Of a stretch of 64,000 bases of DNA, positions 8,819 to 17,326 are shown piece by piece. A model generated the notes under the pieces. It did not search any database. It saw only the letters and a program-made list of their open reading frames with translations, and was not told the origin of the DNA. The DNA is taken from contig NZ_CP050975.2 in the NCBI RefSeq assembly GCF_012273515.2, forward strand, positions 8,308,001 to 8,372,000, in the 5' to 3' direction. The first letter of the stretch is position 1. Each line of letters opens with the position of its first letter. The position numbers were made by a program, and so were the translations under genes. This DNA comes from Streptomyces sp. RPA4-2. GTDB taxonomy: Bacteria; Actinomycetota; Actinomycetes; Streptomycetales; Streptomycetaceae.

Positions 8819-10546
8819 TCAACGCCCCGCCCGGCTGCGCACCACGCCCTCCCGGCACTTGCGGACCAGGACCGCCCACGTCACCACCAGGAACAGCACC
8901 GCGAACCCCGCCAGGACCAGCCAGCCCCGGGCGGCCGGATGACCGAACGAGTCCCCGTACGACTCCAGCAGCGGACGGCCCAGCGGTGAGGCACCCGCGC
9001 GCCACAGCGACTCCAGGCCGACCCCGCTGCCCAGCGCCTCGAACGCCCACCGGTTGGTCATCGCCCAGCTGATCGCCTCCCCGGCCCCCGTCATCCGCGG
9101 CACCGGCACGAACGCCCCGGAGAACAGCACCTGCGGGAAGCAGAGCAGCGGCAGCATTAGCGTCGCCTGCGCCGGCTCCGTCACCGCGGCCGAGGCGAGC
9201 AGCCCCAGCGCCAGCGCGGCGGCCGAGGCCAGCACGCTCGACACGAACAGGGACCCGTACGTCGTCCACCCCGTCGCGGGCAGTCGGTCCAGCGCCCGCA
9301 GCACCACCAGCAGCAGCGCGTCCGCGAGCGCGAGCACCGGCAGCATCGTGGTCAGCTTCGACGCGAGGTACGGGCCGATCCGCAGGCCGGCCAGCCACTC
9401 GCGACGCAGCACGGGCAACTCGGCGCAGATCTGCAGCAGTCCGTAGGTCAGCCCGAAGAAGAACGCGCCGAAGGCGATCCAGAACATGATCATCGCTGTC
9501 GACCCGGGATCCGGCGCCGCGGGATCGAACGCGCCCGCGCGGAACAGCACCGCGAACATCGCCACGATCATCACCGGCGAACCTGCCAGGACCGCGGCCG
9601 ACAGACGGTTGTGCAGGAGCAGCGCGGTACCACGGCGGGTGAGCAGTGACCACTGCCGCACGGCGCCGACGCGCCGCGGACGTACGGGAGACGGTGGGGC
9701 ACCGGTCCGCCCGGCGTCCGGTGGGGCGGTCTTTCCGACGCCCGCGGGGACGGCCCGCTCGGCGCGCGCCCCGCCCGCCACCGCCCCGTAGACCTCCTCG
9801 ACCGTGCCGACCCCGAACGCACCGCGCAGCGCGCCCGGTTCACCTGCGTACGCCACCTCGCCGCCGGGCGAGAGGAACACGACCTGGTCACCGCGGAGCA
9901 GATCGGCGAGGGTGTGCGTGGTGAGCACGACGGTGGTGCCCTCCTCGGCCAGTGCGCTCAGGGTCCGCAGCAGAGCGGCCCCGGTCACCGGGTCGAGCCC
10001 GGAGGTGGGCTCGTCGAGGAACAGCGCCCGCGGCCGGGTGAGTAACTCGGCCGCGATACAGGCTCGTTTGCGCTCTCCGCCACTGAGCGCGCGTACGGGC
10101 GTCGAGGCCCGAGCGGAGAGGCCGAGCGTCTCCAGGACCCGGTCCACGCGTGCGGTGACCGCCTCGGCGGGCGTGCCCGCGGGCATCTGCAGCCCCGCCG
10201 CGTACACCAGCGTCCGGTGCAGCGGCAGCTCGCGGTGGATGATGTCCTCCTGCGGTACGAACCCGAACTCCGGCCCGGGTGAACCGGGTTGGGCTCCGTC
10301 GTGCAGGACCGCCCCCTCGGTCGGGGCGCGCAGCCCGGCCAGCGTCTGCAGGAGGACGGTCTTGCCCGCCCCGCTGCTGCCGGCGATGACGGTGAGCCGT
10401 CCGGGGGCGAGGTCGAGGGACACGTCATCCAGGACACGGCCCGCCCCGCGCACCTGCTGACTCACCGAACGCGCCTGTATGCGCGTGCCGTTGAGCGGGG
10501 GAGAGGAGGCTTCGGCGGACGAGCGTGGCTGCATGGGCGTCGGCAT
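8819..10546 (-). CDS. ABCG-like half transporter (ATPase fused to ABC-2 permease)
   Basis: This 575-residue fusion has its ATPase first and its membrane domain second. Walker A is GSSGAGKT at residues 56-63, the signature is ALSGGERKRACIA, and Walker B is ALFLDEPTSGLDP. SGGERKR and TSGLDP are the hallmarks of the ABCG/White group. The linker is rich in Pro, Gly and Ala. The C-terminal half has about six membrane segments, including FWIAFGAFFFGLTYGL and LCFPQVLFSGAFVPVPRM, typical of ABC2_membrane. The start chosen (MPTPMQPRSS) follows GC-rich sequence with no domain. The second Met four codons on is an alternative. It is transcribed away from the DUF6629 gene. The substrate is unknown. Confidence 0.88.
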   Translation of the reverse strand: MPTPMQPRSSAEASSPPLNGTRIQARSVSQQVRGAGRVLDDVSLDLAPGRLTVIAGSSGAGKTVLLQTLAGLRAPTEGAVLHDGAQPGSPGPEFGFVPQEDIIHRELPLHRTLVYAAGLQMPAGTPAEAVTARVDRVLETLGLSARASTPVRALSGGERKRACIAAELLTRPRALFLDEPTSGLDPVTGAALLRTLSALAEEGTTVVLTTHTLADLLRGDQVVFLSPGGEVAYAGEPGALRGAFGVGTVEEVYGAVAGGARAERAVPAGVGKTAPPDAGRTGAPPSPVRPRRVGAVRQWSLLTRRGTALLLHNRLSAAVLAGSPVMIVAMFAVLFRAGAFDPAAPDPGSTAMIMFWIAFGAFFFGLTYGLLQICAELPVLRREWLAGLRIGPYLASKLTTMLPVLALADALLLVVLRALDRLPATGWTTYGSLFVSSVLASAAALALGLLASAAVTEPAQATLMLPLLCFPQVLFSGAFVPVPRMTGAGEAISWAMTNRWAFEALGSGVGLESLWRAGASPLGRPLLESYGDSFGHPAARGWLVLAGFAVLFLVVTWAVLVRKCREGVVRSRAGR

Positions 10547-10832
10547 GGATGCAGGATGCCAGGGGCCGACCCGGCACGCGGCCCACCCGGGTGTCGCGCA
10601 CCGCACCGGCCCGGCCGGTTCTGGGCGACGGACCCCACGAGGCCGGTACGCCGGCCCGTATTCCGGCGGGTCGGCCGGCCCGCGAGCCGCGGTGCGGGCG
10701 CCCCGCACGGCGCGCTTACCGCACGGACATCGACCGCGGCGGCCGTGTCCATGCCGGGCAACGGCCGCGGGAGCCGTAGCGTGGGGCACCGTAGATCCGG
10801 AATACCGTGAAGGCCGACCCCATGGTGACGCG

Positions 10833-11462
10833 ATGTGTTGGAGTGCGACGGCCGACCTGGCAGCCGGTGCCGGTATCGCCGCTGTGGGAGTGGCCTGTGT
10901 GACGCGTGCGCGGCGGGCCCGGGACCTACCGTTGGCCGCGCTGCCGCTGCTGCTGGGAGCCCACCAGATCGTCGAGTCCCTGGTCTGGCACTCCGGTGGG
11001 GGAACGGGCCCCGCCACCGTCGCCTGGGCGGCCATCGCCCTTCCGCTGCTGCCCGTGTGGGTGTCGGCGGGCGTGTTGTGCGCGGCGCCCCGGCACGCCC
11101 GCCGCCGGCTCACGATCCCCCTCGTGATCGGCGTCGTCACCGCCGCCGCCCTCACGTTCGCGCTCGCGACCCGTCCGGTGCGGGCCGAGATCCGCGGCCA
11201 CACGCTCGGCTACGTGGTCGACCTGGCCCACCCGGAACTGCTCGTCAGCGGCTACCTCCTGGCCACCGTCGGCTCGCTGCTGCTCTCCGGCGACCGGCTG
11301 CTGCGACTGCTCGGGCTGCTGGTCGGCGCGGGCGCGCTGATCTGCTGGGCGCTGTGGGAGCTGGAGTTCGTTTCGACCTGGTGCGGGTTCGCCGCGGTGT
11401 GTTCGGTGGCGCTGTACGGGTGGGTGCGGCGCCGGCCGGATGCCCCGGGCCGGGGAAACTGA
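10833..11462 (+). CDS. DUF6629 family membrane protein
   Basis: This is 209 residues, almost entirely hydrophobic, with about seven predicted membrane helices. The N-terminus MCWSATADL with an early cysteine, the block LPLLLGAHQIVESLVWH and the late LEFVSTWCGFAAVCS match an actinobacterial family listed as DUF6629. No function is known for the family. The ATG was chosen because homologues begin MCWSATAD; the frame is open further upstream but that part is low-complexity. It is followed by a terminator hairpin shared with the convergent beta-galactosidase gene. Confidence 0.78.
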   Translation: MCWSATADLAAGAGIAAVGVACVTRARRARDLPLAALPLLLGAHQIVESLVWHSGGGTGPATVAWAAIALPLLPVWVSAGVLCAAPRHARRRLTIPLVIGVVTAAALTFALATRPVRAEIRGHTLGYVVDLAHPELLVSGYLLATVGSLLLSGDRLLRLLGLLVGAGALICWALWELEFVSTWCGFAAVCSVALYGWVRRRPDAPGRGN

Positions 11463-11535
11463 CGCCGCCGCCGCCGGCACCGCACGACGCGACCCGGACC
11501 CGGACGTCCCCACTCGTGTCGGCCTTCCACGAGGA

Positions 11536-11565
11536 CCGCCGTGCCCCCACGTGGGGACACGGCGG
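11536..11565. terminator. Bidirectional terminator hairpin
   Basis: CCGCCGTG and CACGGCGG flank a CCCC/GGGG stem with one mismatch and an ACGT loop. It lies between the convergent DUF6629 and beta-galactosidase genes, so it can end both transcripts. There is no T-tract, as is usual in Streptomyces. Confidence 0.6.
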
Positions 11566-11606
11566 CGGAACCCTCGAACCGGCGCGATGCCGGGTGACCG
11601 CGGGTG

Positions 11607-13667
11607 TCAGGGGGCGGGCTGTCGCAGCACGGCGACGTCCCTGGGGGAGAGGACGACGGTGCCCTCGTCGTCCGTCCGGCCGACCAGCGGCTCCCCGGCG
11701 ATCCCGGGCAGCGCCACCGTCTCGTCGGTCCGGTTGACCAGGAAGAGATAGCGGCTGCCGTCGCCGCGCCGCACGATCAGCTCGACGCTCCCGCGTGCCG
11801 CGTCCGGCAGTTCACTGCCGACACCGGCGGGCGCGAGCAGCTCCGGCAGCAGGCCGGTGAGGCCGTCGGCGCCGAGCCGGGTGGAGATGTACGCGGCCGA
11901 ACCCTGGCCCACCGTACGGCGGGTGACCGCGGGCCGGTCGGCGTACGTGCCGCTGCGGTAGTGGGCCAGCACCTCCACCGCGGGGTCGGTGACCGTGATC
12001 CGGTCGGTCCACACGGTACCGGTCGCCCCACCGCTCACGCCGTTCACACCGACCTCGACCGTGTCCGTGCCGAGCAGTGGGCCGAACTCCTCGATGCGGA
12101 TGCCGAGCAGCTCACGCAGGGCACCCGGGTAGCCGCCGAGCCAGATGTGGTCGTTCTCGTCGACGACGCCGGAGAAGTACGTCGTGACCAGGTGGCCGCC
12201 GTTCTCCACGTACCGGGTGAGTTCCTTGGCCAGCGGCGCCGGGACGACGTGCAGCACCGGCGCGATCAGGACCTCGTACCGGTCCAGTTCGGCGTGCGGG
12301 GTGACGACGTCGGCGCGGACGCCGAGGGCCAGGAGGGCGGAGTACCAGTTCAGCGCCTCCTGCCGGTAGTCGAGGAGGGAGGTCGGGTGGGAGTCCTGCT
12401 CGCTCGCCCACCAGGAGTCCCAGTCGAAGACGATGCCGACCCGGGCCGGCTCGCGGTGGGTCCCGGCGACCGGGGCCAGCGCGTCGAGGGTCTGCCCGAG
12501 GCCGGTCACGGCACGGAAGACCTCGCTGTCGGCACCGGCGTGCGGGAGCATCGCCGAGTGGTACTTCTCGGCACCGGCCGCCGACTGGCGCCACTGGAAG
12601 AAGCACACCGCGTCGGCGCCGTGCGCCACATGGACGAGCGAGTCGCGGGCGAGGTCGCCGGGCCGCTTGGCCACGTTGACGGGCTGCCAGTTGACGGCAC
12701 TGGTCGAGTGCTCCATGAGGAACCACGGACGGCCGCCGGTGATCCCGCTGACGAGGTTGGCGGAGAAGGACAGCTCGTCCCGGTCCTGCGGGCCCGGCAC
12801 CACGTAGTGGTCGTTGGAGACGAAGTCGATCTCGGCGGCCCAGTCCGTGTAGTTCATGCCCTTGGTGCCGCCCATCACCATGAAGTTCGTGGTGATGGGC
12901 ACCGCGGGCGTGAGCTCGCGCAGCACGTCGCGCTCCGCGCGCAGGTAGTCCTTGAGCGCGTCGGAGGAGAAGCGCTTGAAGTCCAGCTGCTGGGTGGGGT
13001 TCGGGTGGGTGGCGGCCAGCCGGGGCGGCAGGATCTGCTCCCAGGCGCTGTAGCGCTGTGACCAGAACGCGGTGCCCCAGGCGTGGTTGAGGGCGTCGAG
13101 CGTCGTGTAGCGCACGCGCAGCCAGTCGCGGAAGGCGCGGGCGGCGTCGTCGGAGTAGTCGTAGACGTTGTGGCAGCCCAGCTCGTTGGAGACGTGCCAG
13201 GCCACCAGCGCGGGGTGGTCCGCGTACCGCTCGGCCATCGTCCGTACCAGACGCAGCGCGTGCTCGCGGAAGACGGGCGAGGTGGGACGCCAGTGCTGTC
13301 GTGCCCCGGGCCACAGCGTCTCGCCGGAGGCGGTCACGGGGAGGATCTCCGGGTGTGCGGTGGTGAGCCAGGGCGGCGGGGACGCGGTGGCGGTGGCCAG
13401 GTCGACGCCGATGCCGCCCGCGTGCAGCAGGTCCATGATCTCGTCGAGCCAGGCGAAGTCCCACTCGTTCTCGGCCGGCTGGATGCGGGCCCAGGAGAAG
13501 ATCCCGACGGAGACGATGTTGACGCCGGCCTCACGCATCAGCCGTACGTCCTCCTCCCACACCTCGCGCGGCCACTGCTCCGGGTTGTAGTCGGCGCCGT
13601 AGGCGAGTCGGGGAGTGGGATCACCGTCCGGCCCGTGCCGCAACTGGGACAGGAGGGTGGAGATCAT
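11607..13667 (-). CDS. GH42 beta-galactosidase
   Basis: This 686-residue enzyme hydrolyses terminal beta-galactosides. The GH42 signature YGADYNPEQWP lies near residue 23. The acid/base glutamate is E162 in WHVSNELGCHN and the nucleophile is E319 in FLMEHSTSAVNW, the expected spacing for GH42. The trimerisation domain and C-terminal beta domain (ending near VVLSPRDVAVL) follow. There is no signal peptide, so it acts in the cytoplasm on sugar brought in by the adjacent ABC importer. The start at MISTLLSQLRHG is preferred; an in-frame ATG eight codons upstream is possible. It is the last gene of the importer operon and is likely repressed by the LacI protein at 17327. Confidence 0.92.
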   Translation of the reverse strand: MISTLLSQLRHGPDGDPTPRLAYGADYNPEQWPREVWEEDVRLMREAGVNIVSVGIFSWARIQPAENEWDFAWLDEIMDLLHAGGIGVDLATATASPPPWLTTAHPEILPVTASGETLWPGARQHWRPTSPVFREHALRLVRTMAERYADHPALVAWHVSNELGCHNVYDYSDDAARAFRDWLRVRYTTLDALNHAWGTAFWSQRYSAWEQILPPRLAATHPNPTQQLDFKRFSSDALKDYLRAERDVLRELTPAVPITTNFMVMGGTKGMNYTDWAAEIDFVSNDHYVVPGPQDRDELSFSANLVSGITGGRPWFLMEHSTSAVNWQPVNVAKRPGDLARDSLVHVAHGADAVCFFQWRQSAAGAEKYHSAMLPHAGADSEVFRAVTGLGQTLDALAPVAGTHREPARVGIVFDWDSWWASEQDSHPTSLLDYRQEALNWYSALLALGVRADVVTPHAELDRYEVLIAPVLHVVPAPLAKELTRYVENGGHLVTTYFSGVVDENDHIWLGGYPGALRELLGIRIEEFGPLLGTDTVEVGVNGVSGGATGTVWTDRITVTDPAVEVLAHYRSGTYADRPAVTRRTVGQGSAAYISTRLGADGLTGLLPELLAPAGVGSELPDAARGSVELIVRRGDGSRYLFLVNRTDETVALPGIAGEPLVGRTDDEGTVVLSPRDVAVLRQPAP

Positions 13668-13769
13668 GGCGGTCCTTCCGATGTGCTGCACGGGGTGGTG
13701 CGAGGTGCGTGGTGGGTGGCGGAGGGCCGCCGCTGAGCCTCCGCTCCTCAGCGGCAGCCCTCCGTGTGC

Positions 13770-15110
13770 CTACTTCTGGACGGTGAAGCCCTGCTCGTTG
13801 CCGTACTTGATCGAGGCGTCCTGCCAGGACTTCAGACCTTCGGCCAGCTTGGTGCCGGAGATGTAGGCCTTGCCGACGGTGTCGTTGAAGATCGAGTTGG
13901 CGTACTGCTGGAAGGGCAGGTACGACCAGTCGCTGCCGACGTTGGCGGCGGACTCGGCGAAGATCTTGTTGGCCTGCTGGCCGCCGAAGTAGTCGAACTT
14001 GATGTTCTGGAAGTCGGTGGACTGGAGTTCGGCCTTGGTCGCCGGGAACGCGCCTTCCTTGATGCGGCTCTGCACGCCGTCGCCGGAGTTGGCGTACTCG
14101 ACGAATGCGTAGGCGAGTTCCTTGTTCTTGCCCAGCGCGGGCAGGGCGAGGGAGCTGCCGCCGTTCTCCGCGGTCGCCTTCTCTCCCTTGGCCCACTGCG
14201 GCATCGGGGCCGCCCGCCAGTCACCGGAGGCGTTCGGCACCCCGGAGACGAAGTTGGCGGGCATCCAGGCGCCGGTGGTCAGGGTGGCGATGGTGCCGTC
14301 GCCGAGGCCCTTGTACCAGTCGTCGGTCCAGCCGTTGATGGGCGCGAGGAGCTTCTCGTCGATGAGCTTCTGCCAGGTGTCGGTGTACTTCTTGGCGCCC
14401 GCGTCCTCGAAGTTGACCGCCACCTTCGTGCCGTCGACCTTGTAGGGGCGCGAACCGGCCTGCCACAGCATGCTGGTGGTGAAGCCCGCGTCGCCGGCGT
14501 CGTTGGCGATGTACGCCTTGGGGTCGGCCTTGTGCAGCTTGCGGGCCGCGTCGACGTACTCGTCCCAGGTGGTCGGGACGGCGATCTTGTACTTGTCGAA
14601 GACCTTCTTGTTGTAGAACATCGCCATGGGGCCGGAGTCCATCGGCAGGCCGTAGACCTTGTCACCGTCGCTCACGGCGTTCCACGGACCCGGGGTGTAC
14701 TTGGAGGCGAGCTTGTCGGCGCCGTACGGGGCCAGGTCGCTGAGGCCCTTGGTGAGGGAGTACTGACTCAGCGCGAAGTACTCGACCTGGGCGACGTCGG
14801 GGACACCCTTGCCGGCCGCGATGGCGTTCGACAGAGCGGTGTAGTGCTTGTCACCGGACCGGTCGCCGACGAGGTTGACCTTGACCTTGGGGTACTTCTT
14901 CTCGAAGTCGGCGACGACCGTCTTCAGCGTGGGCTCCCAGGCCCAGACCGTGACCGACCCGCCCTTCTTGAGGGCCGCCTGGATGTCCGTGGCGGAGACG
15001 GCCTTCTGGCCGGAGCTGCTGTCGTCGGAGCCTCCGCAGGCGGTCGCCCCCAGGGCGAGGACGGAGAGGAGGGTGAAGCCGCGCAGCAGGCGGCCGGTGG
15101 TTCTGCGCAT
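13770..15110 (-). CDS. Sugar ABC transporter substrate-binding lipoprotein
   Basis: This 446-residue protein is exported and lipid-anchored. Its signal peptide ends in the lipobox LGATAC with C25, followed by GGSDDSSSGQ. The body is a family 1 solute-binding protein, with blocks such as KKYPKVKVNLVGDRSGD, MDSGPMAMFYNKKVFDKY, TTWDEYVDAARKL and LALPALGKNKELAYAFVEYA. The start was set at MRRTTGRLLRG, which gives a normal signal peptide and has GGAAG upstream; an ATG 13 codons earlier is also in frame. It sits downstream of the two permease genes and upstream of the beta-galactosidase, so the likely ligand is a galactoside. Confidence 0.9.
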   Translation of the reverse strand: MRRTTGRLLRGFTLLSVLALGATACGGSDDSSSGQKAVSATDIQAALKKGGSVTVWAWEPTLKTVVADFEKKYPKVKVNLVGDRSGDKHYTALSNAIAAGKGVPDVAQVEYFALSQYSLTKGLSDLAPYGADKLASKYTPGPWNAVSDGDKVYGLPMDSGPMAMFYNKKVFDKYKIAVPTTWDEYVDAARKLHKADPKAYIANDAGDAGFTTSMLWQAGSRPYKVDGTKVAVNFEDAGAKKYTDTWQKLIDEKLLAPINGWTDDWYKGLGDGTIATLTTGAWMPANFVSGVPNASGDWRAAPMPQWAKGEKATAENGGSSLALPALGKNKELAYAFVEYANSGDGVQSRIKEGAFPATKAELQSTDFQNIKFDYFGGQQANKIFAESAANVGSDWSYLPFQQYANSIFNDTVGKAYISGTKLAEGLKSWQDASIKYGNEQGFTVQK

Positions 15111-15227
15111 GGAGGTGCTTCCACTTCTTCGTGGGCGGGACTTCTTCATGGGTGGGACAGAGGGGAGCAGGAAGAGATGAGGCTGCGGGGGGCGGCGGCC
15201 TGAGGCCGGGCTATTCCTTGACGCTGC

Positions 15228-16205
15228 TTAGGCGGCGAGCCCGGACTGCCAGTACTTCTGCAGCAGCAGGAACGCGGCGATCAGCGGCACGATGGTGAGC
15301 AGCGAACCGGTGATCACCAGGTTGAAGATCACGTCGCCGCCGATCGTCTGGGCCTGGGAGTTCCACGCGTCCAGGCCCAGTGTCAGGGGGTACCACTTCG
15401 GGTCCTTCAGCATGATCAGCGGCAGGAAGTAGTTGTTCCAGGTCGCGACCGTGGTGAACAGCAGGACGGTCACGGTGCCGGGGGCGAGCAGGGGCAGGGC
15501 CACCTGGAAGAAGGTGCGGATCTCGCCCGCTCCGTCGATGCGGGCGGCCTCCATCAGTTCGGTGGGGATGGCCTCGCTGGCGAAGACCCACATCAGATAC
15601 AGACCGAAGGGCGACACGAGCGAGGGGATGATCACCGCCCAGGGCGTGTCGGTCAGCCCCATCTTGCTGAACATCAGGAAGGTCGGTACCGCCAGGGCGG
15701 TGCCGGGCACGGCGACGGCACCGATGACCACGGCGAAGACGGCGCGCTTTCCGGGGAACTTGAACTTCGCCAGCGCGTAGCCGCCCAGGATCGCCAGGAG
15801 GGTGGCGCCGCCGGCGCCGAGCACGACGTACAGCAGGGTGTTCAGCAGCCACCGGACGAAGATGCCGTCGTGGTACGTGAACGTGTCGTGGATGTTGCTC
15901 CAGAGAGCGAACTTGTGGCTGAACCACAGTCCGGACGAGTTGGCGAGTCCGTCCTGGGTCTTGGTGGCGCTGATGACCAGCCACAGCAGGGGCACCACCG
16001 TGTAGACCAGGATCAAGCCGGTGAGCACGGTCAGCAGAATGCTGCGCTTGGGGCGCCTGGGCACGTCCTTGCGGCGGGTGCGCAGGCGGGGCGTGCCCTT
16101 GGAGGCGCCGCCGGCTTCGGCGGGTGCGGAGTGGGAGCCGGTGGTGACGGGGCTGCTCGTGCTGCTCGTGCTGCTCGTGCTGCTCGTGCTGCTCGTGCTG
16201 CTCAT
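15228..16205 (-). CDS. Sugar ABC transporter permease, MalG type
   Basis: This 325-residue inner-membrane permease has six membrane helices and the EAA loop PTELMEAARIDGAGEIRTF that docks the ATPase. The N-terminus is a low-complexity Ser-Thr tract coded by a 9-bp tandem repeat. The stop is suspicious: the frame ends SGLAA at TAA, whereas this family normally ends with a few more residues of the type AGSVK. The scar GCTTAGGC at 15226-15233 replaces the expected GCCGGC. Restoring that site would continue the frame through GSVKE to a stop at 15211. The start MSSTSS lies four bases after the MalF stop. No ATPase is in the locus, so a shared MsiK-type ATPase probably energises it. Confidence 0.87.
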   Translation of the reverse strand: MSSTSSTSSTSSTSSTSSPVTTGSHSAPAEAGGASKGTPRLRTRRKDVPRRPKRSILLTVLTGLILVYTVVPLLWLVISATKTQDGLANSSGLWFSHKFALWSNIHDTFTYHDGIFVRWLLNTLLYVVLGAGGATLLAILGGYALAKFKFPGKRAVFAVVIGAVAVPGTALAVPTFLMFSKMGLTDTPWAVIIPSLVSPFGLYLMWVFASEAIPTELMEAARIDGAGEIRTFFQVALPLLAPGTVTVLLFTTVATWNNYFLPLIMLKDPKWYPLTLGLDAWNSQAQTIGGDVIFNLVITGSLLTIVPLIAAFLLLQKYWQSGLAA

Positions 16206-16207
16206 CG
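16154..16207 (-). repeat. 9-bp tandem repeat at the start of the malG-type gene
   Basis: Five perfect copies of CTGCTCGTG and one variant cover the first codons of the permease and encode repeated Ser-Ser-Thr. Loss or gain of units keeps the frame. Confidence 0.9.
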
Positions 16208-16209
16208 GG

Positions 16210-17136
16210 TTACGCTCCCTTGCGCATGCCGCGGAGCTGCACGACATAGGCGATGACCATGGTGATCAGCCCCATGATGATGGCGACCGCCGCGGAGTAG
16301 TTGTGCTGCTGCCCGTTGAAGGACAGTGAGTACGTGTAGAAGTTCGGGGTGTAGTCCGTCGTGATGGCGTTGCGCGCCAGCGGCCGCAGGATGCTCGGCT
16401 CGTTGAACAGCTGGAAGCTGCCGATGATCGAGAAGATCGTCGCGATGACCAGGGCGCCGCGGATCGCGGGGAGTTTGATGGCCGTGATGACGCGGATCTG
16501 TCCGGCGCCGTCGATCTCCGCCGCCTCGTACAGGGACTGCGGGATCACCCGCAGCGCCGAGTAGAAGATCAGCATGTTGTAGCCGACGAACTCCCAGGTG
16601 ACGATGTTGCCGATCGACGCCAGGATCAGGTTCGAGGAGAGCGGGTCGGGCAGGGTGACGTCGAAGGCGCTGTTGATGTCGCCGACCAGGCCGAACCGGG
16701 TGCCGTACATGAAGCCCCACATCAGGGTGGCGACCACGGCGGGCACCGCGTACGGCAGGAAGATCGAGATCCGGAAGAAGTCCCGGCCGTACAGGCGGCC
16801 GCTGTCCAGGGTGAGTGCCACGAACAGGGCGATGCCGAGCATGATCGGCACCTGGATCACCAGGAACAGGGAGACACGGGCCAGGGAGTCCCAGAACTGC
16901 TGGTCCTGCAGTGCCTGTTGGTAGTTGTCGAGGCCGACGAAGGACGTGCCGCCGATGAGCTTGTCGCGGAAGAGGCTGAGATAGATCGAATAGGCGATCG
17001 GTGCCAGGAAGACGAAGGCGAAGACCACCGCGAAGGGGCCGATGAACCCCCAGCCTGTCCAGGAGCGGCGGTCCCGTTTACCCGGAGGCCTCTCCGGACG
17101 CCGTGTCACGGCCGCGGGGGGTTGAAGCGTCGTCAT
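16210..17136 (-). CDS. Sugar ABC transporter permease, MalF type
   Basis: This 308-residue permease has six helices and the EAA loop PQSLYEAAEIDGAGQIRVI. The start MTTLQPPAAVTRR is preceded by GAGGAA seven bases upstream, and the in-frame ATG 13 codons earlier is not needed. It is the first gene of the operon malF-type, malG-type, binding protein, beta-galactosidase. The promoter region shared with the LacI gene contains two operators. Downstream, MalG begins four bases after the stop. Having the binding protein third rather than first is less usual for this importer class. Confidence 0.9.
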   Translation of the reverse strand: MTTLQPPAAVTRRPERPPGKRDRRSWTGWGFIGPFAVVFAFVFLAPIAYSIYLSLFRDKLIGGTSFVGLDNYQQALQDQQFWDSLARVSLFLVIQVPIMLGIALFVALTLDSGRLYGRDFFRISIFLPYAVPAVVATLMWGFMYGTRFGLVGDINSAFDVTLPDPLSSNLILASIGNIVTWEFVGYNMLIFYSALRVIPQSLYEAAEIDGAGQIRVITAIKLPAIRGALVIATIFSIIGSFQLFNEPSILRPLARNAITTDYTPNFYTYSLSFNGQQHNYSAAVAIIMGLITMVIAYVVQLRGMRKGA

Positions 17137-17183
17137 GTCGTTCCTCGCTCGTCCATCTCGGAACCGGCGGAGCACGCCGTCGC

Positions 17184-17201
17184 GATGTTTGCGTAAACAT
17201 C
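17184..17201. promoter_or_regulatory. LacI-family operator, copy 1
   Basis: GATGTTTGCGTAAACATC is a near-perfect palindrome with a central CG, the form bound by LacI/GalR dimers. It lies 48 bases upstream of the MalF-type start. Confidence 0.75.
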
Positions 17202-17227
17202 AGCCGCGGAAAGGGCCCTGGCCTGTT

Positions 17228-17243
17228 ATGTTTACGTAAACAT
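17228..17243. promoter_or_regulatory. LacI-family operator, copy 2
   Basis: ATGTTTACGTAAACAT is a perfect 16-bp palindrome and shares its arms with the copy at 17184. The centres are about 43 bp apart, four helical turns, so two dimers would sit on the same DNA face. It is closer to the regulator gene and probably mediates autoregulation. Confidence 0.8.
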
Positions 17244-17326
17244 CTGATGGCGGCATGTCTACACTGCGCCAATGTCGGTGGTCAAGAGTCGCCGAAATAA
17301 CGGCTTCTCGGGAGCAGGGGAGACGG

